Below are positions 45,429 to 53,099 of a stretch of DNA of 64,000 nt, piece by piece (position 1 is the stretch's first letter; each line of letters begins with the position of its first letter). Both the position numbers and the translations under genes were made by a program. The DNA comes from Actinacidiphila bryophytorum (GTDB lineage Bacteria; Actinomycetota; Actinomycetes; Streptomycetales; Streptomycetaceae). Under the pieces are notes generated by a model. That model did no database searches and was not told the DNA's origin. It was given only the letters and a program-made list of their open reading frames with translations. The DNA lies in contig NZ_JAFFIX010000020.1 of the NCBI RefSeq assembly GCF_016916835.1, positions 1-64,000 of the forward strand. The letters are read 5' to 3'.

Positions 45429-46043
45429 ATGGCCACCACCACGAAGCACCAGGGGTCGCCCGCACAGGAGCCGGCGCCCGCCGCGAAGGGCTCGTCGCGA
45501 GACCGCCTGCTGGACACCGCGTCCGCGCTCTTCTACCGGCAGGGCGTGGGCACCGGGATCGACGCGCTGTGCAAGGCCGCCGGTGTCTCGAAGCGCTCGA
45601 TGTACCAGCTCTTCACCGGCAAGGACGACATGCTGGCCGCCGCGCTCGAGCGGTCCTCGGCCGGCTACCAGGCCCTGGTCATGCCGCCGCCGGACAGCCC
45701 CGCCGAGCCCCGCGCCCGGATGCTGCACGTATTCGAGCGGCTGGAGCAGACCGCGCTCTCCGCCGACTACCGCGGCTGCCCCTTCCTGGCCACCCAGGTC
45801 GAGCTGAAGGACCCCGTGCACCCCGCGAGCGTGGTCGCCGCGCGCGGCAAGCAGGTGCTCACCGACTTCTTCCGCGCCGAGGCGGAACGCGGCGGCGCCG
45901 CCGATCCCGAGCTGCTGGCCCGCCAGTTGACGCTGGTCTTCGACGGGGGCAGCGCGAGGGCCGGGATCGGCGCCGACACCCTGGAAGGGCTCGCGGTCAC
46001 CACCGCCGCCGCGCTGATCGACGCGGCGGGCGTCAGGGCCTGA
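45429..46043 (+). CDS. TetR family transcriptional repressor
   Basis: The 204-residue protein has an N-terminal helix-turn-helix (about 25-70: RLLDTASALFYRQGVGTGIDALCKAAGVSKRSMYQLFTGKDDML). The ligand domain follows (YRGCPFLATQVELKD). It is divergent from an SDR gene with two matching palindromes between them, the standard layout for a repressor of itself and its neighbour. The effector is unknown. Confidence 0.92.
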   Translation: MATTTKHQGSPAQEPAPAAKGSSRDRLLDTASALFYRQGVGTGIDALCKAAGVSKRSMYQLFTGKDDMLAAALERSSAGYQALVMPPPDSPAEPRARMLHVFERLEQTALSADYRGCPFLATQVELKDPVHPASVVAARGKQVLTDFFRAEAERGGAADPELLARQLTLVFDGGSARAGIGADTLEGLAVTTAAALIDAAGVRA

Positions 46044-46137
46044 GGCCGCCCGGGACCCGCGGTCCAGCGGTGTTCCACACCGTGGTCATGGCGTCCATCA
46101 TGTGGGCAGGTGTTTGGCCCGCCGCGCCCGCGCCGGT

Positions 46138-46143
46138 TACGTT
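46138..46143 (+). promoter_or_regulatory. -10 element upstream of the leader peptide gene
   Basis: TACGTT starts 13 bp before ATG 46151. TTGGCC at 46114-46119 is a possible -35 with an 18-bp spacer. The leader peptide would be translated from a leaderless mRNA. Confidence 0.5.
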
Positions 46144-46150
46144 GCGCGGC

Positions 46151-46231
46151 ATGCAGCGCACCACACACCTGACGACGCGAGGTCATGTCGACCTCAAGCG
46201 TGTGTGCTCCGCCGCGTGTCACCAGGTCTGA
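46151..46231 (+). CDS. Putative Cys-containing leader peptide (HVDL type)
   Basis: This 26-residue ORF (MQRTTHLTTRGHVDLKRVCS, then AACHQV) matches the short actinomycete leader-peptide pattern RxHVDLxRVxSAxC, with two cysteines near the end. Such peptides precede genes thought to respond to cysteine or sulfur supply by ribosome stalling at Cys codons. Here the ORF is followed after 6 nt by a perfect hairpin (46238-46253) and then a second (46276-46298), before a ROK gene. Recognition rests on the motif as I recall it; the cysteine-attenuation role is inferred. Confidence 0.72.
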   Translation: MQRTTHLTTRGHVDLKRVCSAACHQV

Positions 46232-46237
46232 CAGCAC

Positions 46238-46298
46238 GGCTCCCCGAGGAGCCCCCACGAGGCTGCCCGCCCGCCCGGTCCACCGCCGGGGCGGACCG
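46238..46298 (+). promoter_or_regulatory. Two hairpins between the leader peptide and the ROK gene
   Basis: GGCTCC/GGAGCC (46238-46243/46248-46253, loop CCGA) starts 6 nt after the leader stop codon. CGGTCC/GGACCG (46276-46281/46293-46298) follows. They could form an attenuator whose folding depends on ribosome position at the Cys codons (46205 and 46217). Confidence 0.5.
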
Positions 46299-46340
46299 CA
46301 GGTACGCCCCGCCGCCGTCGGACCGACCTGGAAGGCCACC

Positions 46341-47609
46341 GTGGTTGCCCTGCCGCCCGAACGCCGCGACACCGCACCGCTGCCCCCCACCCCGCTGCGC
46401 CGAGCCGACGCCCGGCCGCCCGCGGGACCGCCGCGCCGCCAGCCGGCCGCCGGCGTCGTGCTCGGCGCGATCCTCGACCACGGCCCGGTCGCCCGCAGCA
46501 CCGTCGCCCGGCTGACCGGCCTGTCCCCGGCCGCGGTCAGCGGGCACAGCGCGCAGTTCCTGGCCCGCGGGCTGGTCAGGGAGAGCCCGGAGACCGCCGG
46601 GCCGCGCGGACTCGGCCGCCCGCACATCCCGCTGGAGATCGACACCAGCCGCCACCTGGTGGCCGGCGCCCACATCGCCGTCGCCCACTCGACCCTGGCG
46701 CTGATGGACCTGCGCGGCCGGCTCGCCGCCGTCGAGCGCCGGCCGCACACCGGCACCGACCCGCAGCAGGTGCTCGCCGGGCTCGCCGCCCGGCTGCCCC
46801 GGCTGGTCGCCGCCCACGCGCAGGGCCGCACCGTGCTGGGCCTCGGTGTGGCCACCGGCCAGTGGGTGGACCCCGACGCCGGGGTGATCGTGGACCACCC
46901 GCGGCTGGGCTGGCGCGACGTGGCGGCCCGTGAGGTCCTGGCCGCGGCCACCGGACTGCCCGTGCACGTCGACAGCCACTCCCGGGCGCTGGCCCGCGCC
47001 GAGCAGCTGCTGGGCGCGGTCGCCACCCGCAAGAGCGCGGTGCTCCTCTTCGTCGGCGCCGTCGTGGACGCCGCCTTCGCCACCTCCGGCGGCGTCCACC
47101 GCGGCCCCCGCTCGGGCGCCGGCAGCGTCGCCCACCTGCCGGTCGGCCCCGGCGCACCCGAAGCCGAGCCCTGTACGTGCGGCACGCCCGGCTGCCTGCA
47201 GTCCGAGGTCTCCGAGCCCGCGCTCGTGCGGCGGGCCGTACAACGCGGCCTGGACGTCCCCGACTTCCGGGCGCTGCTCGACCTCGCGCTGGCCGGGGAG
47301 CCGCGGGCGGTCGACCTCTTCCGGCGGCGGGCGCTGCTGGTGGGCCGGGCCGTCGCCCTGCTGCTCGACATGTTCGACCCGGAGGTCGTGGTGGTCGTCG
47401 AACCCGGCGCCGGACGGCTCCCCGAGTGTCTGGGCGTGCTGCGCTCCGAGGTCGCCGCCCGCTCCTGGGTCTGCGACGACCCGGAGCGAGCGGTGGTGCC
47501 GAGCAGCTTCACCGGCTCCGTCCTGCCGGTCGCGGGCGCCGCGGTGGCGCTCGGGGCGCTCTACGCCGACCCGCTCGGACCGTGGCCCGCGCTGCCGGCC
47601 GTGTGCTGA
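46341..47609 (+). CDS. ROK family regulator-like protein with decayed sugar-kinase motifs
   Basis: The 422-residue protein has a Pro/Arg-rich leader, a MarR-like winged helix (about 40-90: AILDHGPVARSTVARLTGLSPAAVSGHSAQFLARGLV) and a ROK domain. Compared with the canonical ROK at 55929, the catalytic ENDxxA is VDSHSRA here. AGExGHxPV is AGSVAHLPV, so the sugar-contacting glutamate is serine. The zinc site CTCGTPGCLQ lacks the final glutamate. It may bind a non-sugar ligand or none. GTG 46341 lies 5 nt after GGAAGG, downstream of a Cys leader peptide. Confidence 0.82.
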   Translation: MVALPPERRDTAPLPPTPLRRADARPPAGPPRRQPAAGVVLGAILDHGPVARSTVARLTGLSPAAVSGHSAQFLARGLVRESPETAGPRGLGRPHIPLEIDTSRHLVAGAHIAVAHSTLALMDLRGRLAAVERRPHTGTDPQQVLAGLAARLPRLVAAHAQGRTVLGLGVATGQWVDPDAGVIVDHPRLGWRDVAAREVLAAATGLPVHVDSHSRALARAEQLLGAVATRKSAVLLFVGAVVDAAFATSGGVHRGPRSGAGSVAHLPVGPGAPEAEPCTCGTPGCLQSEVSEPALVRRAVQRGLDVPDFRALLDLALAGEPRAVDLFRRRALLVGRAVALLLDMFDPEVVVVVEPGAGRLPECLGVLRSEVAARSWVCDDPERAVVPSSFTGSVLPVAGAAVALGALYADPLGPWPALPAVC

Positions 47610-47867
47610 GCAGGTGTCATACCGGCCCGGCCGCCGCAATATCCGACTTAATTCAGGCAGTTGCATTGTTGACCCGGGCGCGAGCCGGAAGCGAGAATGG
47701 ACACATGAACGGTGAGCAGCGGAATCCGGAGCAGGTGCCGATAGCGGCGCTTTCCTTCCGCTCGCCCGTCGGCAGGGCCGCAGGCACCGCCCATTGTGCG
47801 TGTTGTCGCAGCACCGTCGGGGCCTGATCGCCGCCGCGCCCGCCCCTGCATTTCCCGTTCATTCCGG
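47610..47867. other. Intergenic/pseudogene-flanking stretch
   Basis: There is no secure gene. TTGACC at 47669-47674 with GAGAAT 18 bp later looks like a promoter. An ATG at 47705 opens a 40-codon ORF (MNGEQRNPEQVPIAALSF) that ends at 47827 and resembles nothing known. It may be the original 5' end of the broken ABC gene or of a lost regulator. AT-richer sequence around 47645-47670 could be an old operator. Confidence 0.4.
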
Positions 47868-48530
47868 CACGCCCAGCAGGAGGCCGCCGAGGTCGCCGCC
47901 ACCGTCGAGGCGGCCGTCACCGGCGTCCGGGTCGTCAAGGGCTTCGGGCAGGAGCAGCGCGAACTCGCCGGCCTGGAAGCCAAGGCCAGGCGGCTGTTCT
48001 CCTCCCGGCTGCGGGTCGTGCGCTACACCAGCCGCTACACCCCCGCCCTGCAGGCCGTCCCCGCACTCGGCCAGGTCGCGGTGCTCGCGCTCGGCGGCTG
48101 GCTCGCCCTGAACGGCCGGATCTCGCTGGGCACCTTCCTGGCCTTCACCAGCTACCTCGGCTCCTTCGTCACCCCGGTCCGCCAGGTCGCCACCCTGCTC
48201 ACCGTCTGGCAGCAGGCACGGGCCGGCACAGAACGCGTCCTGGAAGTCATCGACGAGGCCCCCGTCATCACCGACGCGCCCGACGCCGTCGACCTGCCCG
48301 CGGGACCCCTGTCGATCAGCCGGCAGGACGTCACCTTCGGCTACGGGGCAGGCCGCGAACCGCTGCTGCGCGACTTTTCCCTGGACATCGCCCCCGGCGA
48401 GACCGTCGCCCTCATCGGCCCCGCGGGCTCCGGCAAGTCCACCGCGGCCGCCCTGCTGCCGCGCTTCTACGACGTGGCGTCCGGCTCGGTGAAGGTCGGC
48501 GGCACCGACGTACGCGACCTGCGCCTGGCG
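47868..48530 (+). pseudogene. ABC exporter gene fragment, truncated at both ends
   Basis: The reading frame from about HAQQEAAEV through RDLRLA matches the middle of a fused ABC transporter. It contains the last part of the membrane domain (VEAAVTGVRVVKGFGQE, then LGTFLAFTSYLGSFVTPVRQVA) and the start of the nucleotide-binding domain (VTFGYGAGREPLLRDFSLDI, Walker A GPAGSGKST). The first three membrane helices, the signature motif, Walker B and everything after are missing. At about 48530 the frame runs directly into the start of an IS481 transposase on the opposite strand, so the 3' end was lost by insertion and deletion. Confidence 0.85.
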
Positions 48531-48720
48531 GCCAGCCCTCGTCCACGACGCAGCGGGCCAGACGCAGACGACCGGTCTCGGTCAGAGGTGCATTACGGTG
48601 TGGCATGAGGGCCTTCCGGGCCGGTGGGACGTCGCAATCCACACCGAACCCGGAAGGCCCTCACCCGTTCAAGATCACACGACCGTGATCATCACCACTG
48701 TCCACAACCTCCCAGGACAG
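48531..48720 (-). mobile_element. IS481-family insertion sequence remnant (5' end)
   Basis: On the minus strand from ATG 48606, MPHRNAPLTETGRLRLARCV then VDEGW is the N-terminus of an IS481-type transposase. It breaks at the ABC fragment after about 25 residues. The upstream part up to about 48720 (GGTTGTGGACAGTGG and on) is the usual flank of these elements. It includes a 14-bp inverted repeat GAGGGCCTTCCGGG/CCCGGAAGGCCCTC (48607-48620/48649-48662). The rest of the transposase and the other terminal repeat are absent; the exact outer end is uncertain. Confidence 0.78.
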
Positions 48721-48752
48721 AACACCTAGCGGTGCGTTCGCCTTCCCCGCCG

Positions 48753-48893
48753 TCGTGGCTTGTCGCGCAGTTCCCCGCGCCCCTGAAAAACGCTCACCCT
48801 CCTCCGTGGGGGCAACCACCAGGGGCGCGGGGAACTGCGCGCCCCGCCCGAACGGGCGGAAAGAAGGCACCGTCACAGCAAGTGGCAATCACC
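48753..48893 (-). repeat. Dispersed 3'-end repeat, copy 2
   Basis: Reading from 48893 down, the blocks TGATTGCCACTTGCTGTG, CCGCCCGTTCGGGCGG, CAGTTCCCCGCGCCCCTG and AGGGTGAGCGTTTTTC appear in order. The second arm lies at the left end. The two 22-bp arms (48764-48785 and 48820-48841) are perfectly complementary. It starts about 60 bp past the quinone reductase stop and is in that gene's orientation. Partial extra units (GGGGCGCGGGGAAC) lie at 48897-48922. Confidence 0.88.
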
Positions 48894-48955
48894 CCGGGGC
48901 GCGGGGAACGGCGCGGGGAACCACGACGCACCCGGGGGCAAGCGCACCGCAAGGG

Positions 48956-49882
48956 TCAGGGGCGCGGGGGGATCGTGAGGGCGATTTTGCCGCGGGTGTG
49001 GCCGGATTCCACGGCCCGGAGGGCCTGGTCCGCCTCCGCGAGGGGGTACGTGCGGGTGACGTGGGGGTCGAGGGCGCCGTCGAGGACCAGGGCGGCAACC
49101 GCCGAGAGGACCGCGCCCGTACGGGCGCGAACGATGGCGCTGCCGCCCAGCTCGACGGCCAGCGCCTTGTCCGCACCGCTGACCAGCCGGGACCGCTCAC
49201 CGACCAGTGGCGCAAGTTCGCGCAGCGAGTCACCGCCGACGAGGTCGAGCAGCCCGTCGACCCCGCCGGGGGCAGCGGCGCGGACGCGGTCCGCGACACC
49301 CGGCCCCGAGGCCACCGGGATCACGCCGAGGGACTTCGCGAAGTCCCCCTTGGCGGCGCTGGCCGTGCCGACCACCGTGAGCCCGGCGTGCCGGGCGATC
49401 TGCGCGGCGGAGACGCCGACACCGCCGCCGACGCCGTTGACCAGCAGGGTCGCCCCGGCGGGCAGGCCGAGCTGGACGAGGGCGTCGTAGGCGGTGGCCG
49501 CCGCCACCGGCAGGGTGGCCGCGTCGGTCCAGGACAGGCCGGCCGGCTTGTGCGCGGTGCCGGCCGCGGGCAGCAGCGTCAGTTCGGCGTAGCCGCCGGT
49601 GTCGGTGCTGCCGAAGACCTCGTCGCCGGGCGCGAAGCCCTCCACGCCGGGGCCGACCTCCTCGACCACGCCGGCGGCCTCGCTGCCGAAGACCGACGGC
49701 AGGTCGGTGGGCGGGCCGCCGGCCCGCCGGTAGCCGCCGCGCCGCTTCCAGTCGACGGGGTTGACGCCCGCGGCCCTTACCGCGATGAGCAGCTGGCCGG
49801 GTCCCGGCACCGGCCGAGGCAGGTCGGCGAAGGCCTCGGTCTCGGGGCCGCCGAAGGCGGTGTGGAGGTAGGCGGTGGGCAT
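48956..49882 (-). CDS. NADP-dependent zinc-type alcohol dehydrogenase-like / quinone oxidoreductase
   Basis: The 308-residue medium-chain dehydrogenase of the quinone-reductase group has no zinc ligands. VRAAGVNPVDWKRRGGY, GSEAAGVVEEVGPGVEGF and the NADP loop LLVNGVGGGVGVSAAQIA (family AxGGVGxxA type) identify it. It probably reduces quinones or enones with NADPH. ATG 49882 follows AGGAG. Its 3' flank carries dispersed repeat copy 2. Confidence 0.9.
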   Translation of the reverse strand: MPTAYLHTAFGGPETEAFADLPRPVPGPGQLLIAVRAAGVNPVDWKRRGGYRRAGGPPTDLPSVFGSEAAGVVEEVGPGVEGFAPGDEVFGSTDTGGYAELTLLPAAGTAHKPAGLSWTDAATLPVAAATAYDALVQLGLPAGATLLVNGVGGGVGVSAAQIARHAGLTVVGTASAAKGDFAKSLGVIPVASGPGVADRVRAAAPGGVDGLLDLVGGDSLRELAPLVGERSRLVSGADKALAVELGGSAIVRARTGAVLSAVAALVLDGALDPHVTRTYPLAEADQALRAVESGHTRGKIALTIPPRP

Positions 49883-49924
49883 GGCGTGCTCCTGGGGGTG
49901 CGGATCAGTGCGGGTCGGCGCGGG

Positions 49925-50656
49925 TCAGCGGTCGCCGGGGACCTGGAGGAAGTGGAAGAGCGTGCTGCGGCGCAGCGTGAAGCCGAGCGACTCGTACAGC
50001 CGTATCGCACCGGTGTTGACGGCGGCGGCGTGCAGGAACGGCGTGTCGCCGCGGGCGCCGATACCGGCTGCGGTGTGCAGCACGAGCCGGGAGGCGAGCC
50101 CTTGGCCGCGGTGCTCGTCGTCGGTGCAGACCGCGCTGATCTCGGTCCAGCCGGGCGGCCGGAGCCGCTCGCCGGCCATCGCGACGAGCCGGCCCCCGCG
50201 GCGGATGCCGTAGTAGGCGCCCATCTCGACGGTGCCGGGCAGGAAGGGTCCCGGCTTGGCCCGCTCGACGAGGGCGAGCATCTCCGGCACGTCGGACGGG
50301 CCGAGCCGCTCGGCCTCGGGGTCGGTGCGGGCCTCGACGGCTGTTGCGACCATCTGGACGCCCTGCCCCGACTGGCCGGTGTCCCAGCCGTCGGGCAGCG
50401 TCTGCACCCCGGCGATGGCGAAGGAGTTGCCCGCGCCGACCAGGTCGGCCAGGTCCGCCCAGGACTGCGGCTGCCCGGGGTCGGCGACGGCCACGAAGGG
50501 CGACACGTCGGTGCGGTACCGGGCGGCGGAGCCGACGGTCTGCGCCAGGTGCCGGTGCGGGCCGTTCAGCGCGGCCCAGGCGGCGTTGTCCAGGACGTGC
50601 GGCTCCGCGGACTCCCGCGGCGGCGACGGGTGCGAGGGATCGAGTCGGGTCGACAT
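49925..50656 (-). CDS. GNAT family N-acetyltransferase (FR47-like)
   Basis: The 243-residue protein has a C-terminal GNAT domain (about 130-240). The acetyl-CoA loop region is ISAVCTDDEHRGQGLASRLV (Q/RxxGxG/A type), followed by NTGAIRLYESLGF. The N-terminal half (VLDNAAWAALNGPHRHLA) is of unknown role, as in other FR47-like enzymes. The acceptor is unknown. It begins 42 bp upstream of the quinone reductase start on the same strand and may be cotranscribed. Confidence 0.88.
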   Translation of the reverse strand: MSTRLDPSHPSPPRESAEPHVLDNAAWAALNGPHRHLAQTVGSAARYRTDVSPFVAVADPGQPQSWADLADLVGAGNSFAIAGVQTLPDGWDTGQSGQGVQMVATAVEARTDPEAERLGPSDVPEMLALVERAKPGPFLPGTVEMGAYYGIRRGGRLVAMAGERLRPPGWTEISAVCTDDEHRGQGLASRLVLHTAAGIGARGDTPFLHAAAVNTGAIRLYESLGFTLRRSTLFHFLQVPGDR

Positions 50657-50723
50657 GATCGGGGTGCTGCTCCGTTTCTGCGCCGGGGGCGCCGGCGCTC
50701 ACCGTGGGCAACCCGATCACGCG

Positions 50724-50738
50724 GCGGGAAAATCCCGC
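50724..50738 (-). terminator. Small hairpin between the TetR and GNAT genes
   Basis: GCGGGA (50724-50729) pairs with TCCCGC (50733-50738) around AAA. It is placed 3' of the TetR gene and may end the MFS-TetR transcript. Confidence 0.4.
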
Positions 50739-50805
50739 AGCCGGCACCGTCTCGGCCCTTGGGAACTCCCGCTGCCCGGGTCCGTACCCGCTCGCGGGCC
50801 GGGGG

Positions 50806-51417
50806 TCAGAAGCGCACGCCCGCGGCGAGCAGGGCGAACTGCCGGTCGTAGAGGGCGACCAGGTCCACCTTGCCGTCGTGCCGCACCCAGTGCCGTACCA
50901 CCGCGGTCGCAACGGCGATGAGCGCGGCGGCGGCGCAGTGCACGTCGAGGTCGTCGGGGTCGCGGCCGGTGCGCTCGCTGATCACCGCGGCCACCACGTC
51001 CTGGCTGCGCTGCAGCTCGTCCCAGGAGCGCGCCCTGATCGCCGGGTCGGTGAAGCCCAGCCGGGTGCGCAGCAGCAGTTCGTCGTGGTCCTCCTCCAGC
51101 AGCCGCCCGAGCGAGTCGGTCAGCGCGTACCGGATCGAGTCGATGATCGGCTCGCCCTGCGGCCTGGCCCGCAGCGCCTCCACGAGCGCGGGGTCGTACT
51201 CGTCGCGGAGGACGACGTCCTCCTTGGTGGGGAAGTAGCGGAAGAAGGTACTGGGGGAGACCTCGGCCGCGTCGGCGATCTGGTCGACGGTGGTGGCCTC
51301 GTAGCCCTGGGCTGCGAAGAGGCGGTAGGCCTCGCGCCTGATGGTCTGCAGGGTGCGCTGCTTCTTGCGCTCCCGCAGGCCCGGCTCCGGCACGGTCGGG
51401 GTCTCCTTGGCGTTCAT
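50806..51417 (-). CDS. TetR family transcriptional regulator
   Basis: The 203-residue protein has an N-terminal helix-turn-helix (about 18-62: KQRTLQTIRREAYRLFAAQGYEATTVDQIADAAEVSPSTFFRYFPTKEDV). A MftR-like C-terminal domain follows. Its ATG overlaps the stop of the MFS gene (ATGA at 51414-51417), so it is the second gene of an exporter-repressor operon and probably represses it. Confidence 0.92.
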   Translation of the reverse strand: MNAKETPTVPEPGLRERKKQRTLQTIRREAYRLFAAQGYEATTVDQIADAAEVSPSTFFRYFPTKEDVVLRDEYDPALVEALRARPQGEPIIDSIRYALTDSLGRLLEEDHDELLLRTRLGFTDPAIRARSWDELQRSQDVVAAVISERTGRDPDDLDVHCAAAALIAVATAVVRHWVRHDGKVDLVALYDRQFALLAAGVRF

Positions 51418-53024
51418 GCCAGCGATTGTCCGTTGTCGGCGGCGGATATGGCGACCTCGCGCGCGGCCGGTGCCTGGGCGTCGGACACGGCCTCGCTCGC
51501 GGCTGCGTCCGCCGCCTTGCCCGGCAGGAGGAGCGCCGCGAGGACGGCCGCGGCCAGCGCGATGGCCGCGCACACCAGCAGCGCGAGGCTCATGCCGTGC
51601 ACGAAGGCGCGGTGCGCCGAGTCCAGCAGGCCGGGGTCGCCCAGCCGGGCGGCCACCGCGCCTGCGCCGCTGACCGAGTCGCGGGCCGCGGCGGCGTCCT
51701 GCCCGTGCAGCCCGCCGGTGCTCAGCCGGGCCAGGTAGCCCGCGCTCAGCAGACTGCCCAGGCCCGCGACGCCGAGCACCCCGCCGACCTGCTGCACGGT
51801 CTCCAGCAGGCTGGTGCCTCGGCCGGACCGCTCGGCGGGCAGCGACGCCATGACCAGGCTGGTCGCCGGGACCACGGCCAGCCCGAAGCCGAAGCCGGTC
51901 AGGGTCAGCCACAGCGCGGCATAGCTGTATCCGTCGCCGCTGCCGGTGGCCGCGCCGGCCAGGGTGCCCGCGGCGAAGACCAGCAGCCCGGCCGCGACCA
52001 CCACCCGGGCGCCGAGCCGCGGCACCAGCGTCTCGCCGAGTGTGGCGGCGGCCATCAATCCGCCGATCAGCGGCAGGATGCGCAGCCCGGTGCCGAACGC
52101 GTCGTGCCCGAGCACCTCCTGCAGGTACTGCGGGACGACGAACATGATGCCCATCAGGGCGAAGTTCACGAACACCGCGATCAGGGTGCCCCAGCGGAAG
52201 CGCGGGTCGGCGAACAGCCGCAGGTCCACCAGCGGGTGCGCGTACCGCCGCTGCCACCAGCCGAAGACGGCGAGCAGTGCCGCACCGCCGACGACACCGC
52301 CGAGCACCTTCGGGCTGCCCCAGCCGTCGTCGGGGACCAGGATCGTGCCGTAGACGAGGGCGGTGATGCCCAGCGCGCTGAGCACGGTGCCGACGGTGTC
52401 GAAGGGCGCGGGCTCGGTGCGCTGCCTGGTGCGGTCCGACGGCAGCAGCCACACCGAGGCGGCCAGGGCGAGCACGACGACGGGGACGTTGAAGAGGAAG
52501 ACCGAGCCCCACCAGAAGTGGTTGAGCAGCCAGCCGCCCACCAGCGGTCCCACCGGCATGCCCACCGCGGTCGCCGCGGTCCACACGCCGATCGCCTTGG
52601 GCAGTTCCGCGGCGCCGAAGACCCGGGGGAGCACGGCCATCGACACCGGCATGATCATCGCCGCGGCCAGGCCCAGGACGGTGCGCACCGCTATCAGCTG
52701 ACCGGGCGAGTCCGCCTGGGTGCCGGCCAGCGACGCCAGGCCGAACAGGGTGATGCCGCCGACCAGGACGCGCTTGTGGCCGTAGCGGTCGCCGAGCAGC
52801 CCGACCGGCAGCATCGCCACCGAGAGGGCCAGCAGGTAGCCGCCGTTGATCCACTGCAACTGGGCGCTGTCGGCGCCCAGTTCGCCTGACAGCGTGGGCA
52901 GCGCCACGGTGATGACGGTGCCGTCCAGGGCGATGATCAGCACGCTCAGGGTCAGGGCGGCCAGCGCCCACCAGCGGCGCGGGGAGTCCGCGAGCGGGGG
53001 AGGAGCTGCTACGGGGACGGACAT
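51414..53024 (-). CDS. MFS drug exporter, DHA2 (EmrB/QacA) family
   Basis: The 536-residue protein has 14 predicted helices. The DHA2 motifs are present: ALDGTVITVALPTL in helix 1, GLLGDRYGHKRVLV in loop 2-3 (motif A) and GPLVGGWL in helix 5 (motif C region). It should extrude drugs or self-made metabolites by proton antiport. ATG 53024 follows AGGAGG. It is translationally coupled to the TetR gene downstream, and operator-like repeats lie in its promoter. Confidence 0.93.
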   Translation of the reverse strand: MSVPVAAPPPLADSPRRWWALAALTLSVLIIALDGTVITVALPTLSGELGADSAQLQWINGGYLLALSVAMLPVGLLGDRYGHKRVLVGGITLFGLASLAGTQADSPGQLIAVRTVLGLAAAMIMPVSMAVLPRVFGAAELPKAIGVWTAATAVGMPVGPLVGGWLLNHFWWGSVFLFNVPVVVLALAASVWLLPSDRTRQRTEPAPFDTVGTVLSALGITALVYGTILVPDDGWGSPKVLGGVVGGAALLAVFGWWQRRYAHPLVDLRLFADPRFRWGTLIAVFVNFALMGIMFVVPQYLQEVLGHDAFGTGLRILPLIGGLMAAATLGETLVPRLGARVVVAAGLLVFAAGTLAGAATGSGDGYSYAALWLTLTGFGFGLAVVPATSLVMASLPAERSGRGTSLLETVQQVGGVLGVAGLGSLLSAGYLARLSTGGLHGQDAAAARDSVSGAGAVAARLGDPGLLDSAHRAFVHGMSLALLVCAAIALAAAVLAALLLPGKAADAAASEAVSDAQAPAAREVAISAADNGQSLA

Positions 53025-53052
53025 GACGCCTCCTGGAAGTCGACTGCTTAAA

Positions 53053-53095
53053 GACAGTAACTCCCAGGAAGCTGTCTCATGTCAAATGACAGTAA
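53053..53095 (-). promoter_or_regulatory. Promoter and candidate TetR operator of the MFS-TetR operon
   Basis: On the minus strand TTGACA (53085-53080) is a perfect -35, with GTTACT 18 bp further as a weak -10. GACAG/CTGTC (53053-53057/53072-53076) is an inverted repeat across the spacer. GACAGTAA occurs twice (53053-53060 and 53088-53095), the second copy overlapping the region just upstream of the -35. Confidence 0.6.
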
Positions 53096-53099
53096 GCTT

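Noticed and set aside
47705..47827. 40-codon ORF (MNGEQRNPEQ) as an independent small protein
   Set aside because: It lies in a rearranged region, has no recognisable motif, and its plausible promoter could belong to the lost ABC or regulator gene. It is mentioned only inside the flanking-stretch entry.
48607..48662. 14-bp inverted repeat GAGGGCCTTCCGGG as a stand-alone terminator or attachment site
   Set aside because: It lies just upstream of the IS481 transposase start and is more simply part of that element.
48894..48925. CRISPR or tandem-repeat array suggested by repeated GGGGCGCGGGGAAC
   Set aside because: There are only two partial units without spacers; they are fragments of the dispersed 3'-end repeat.
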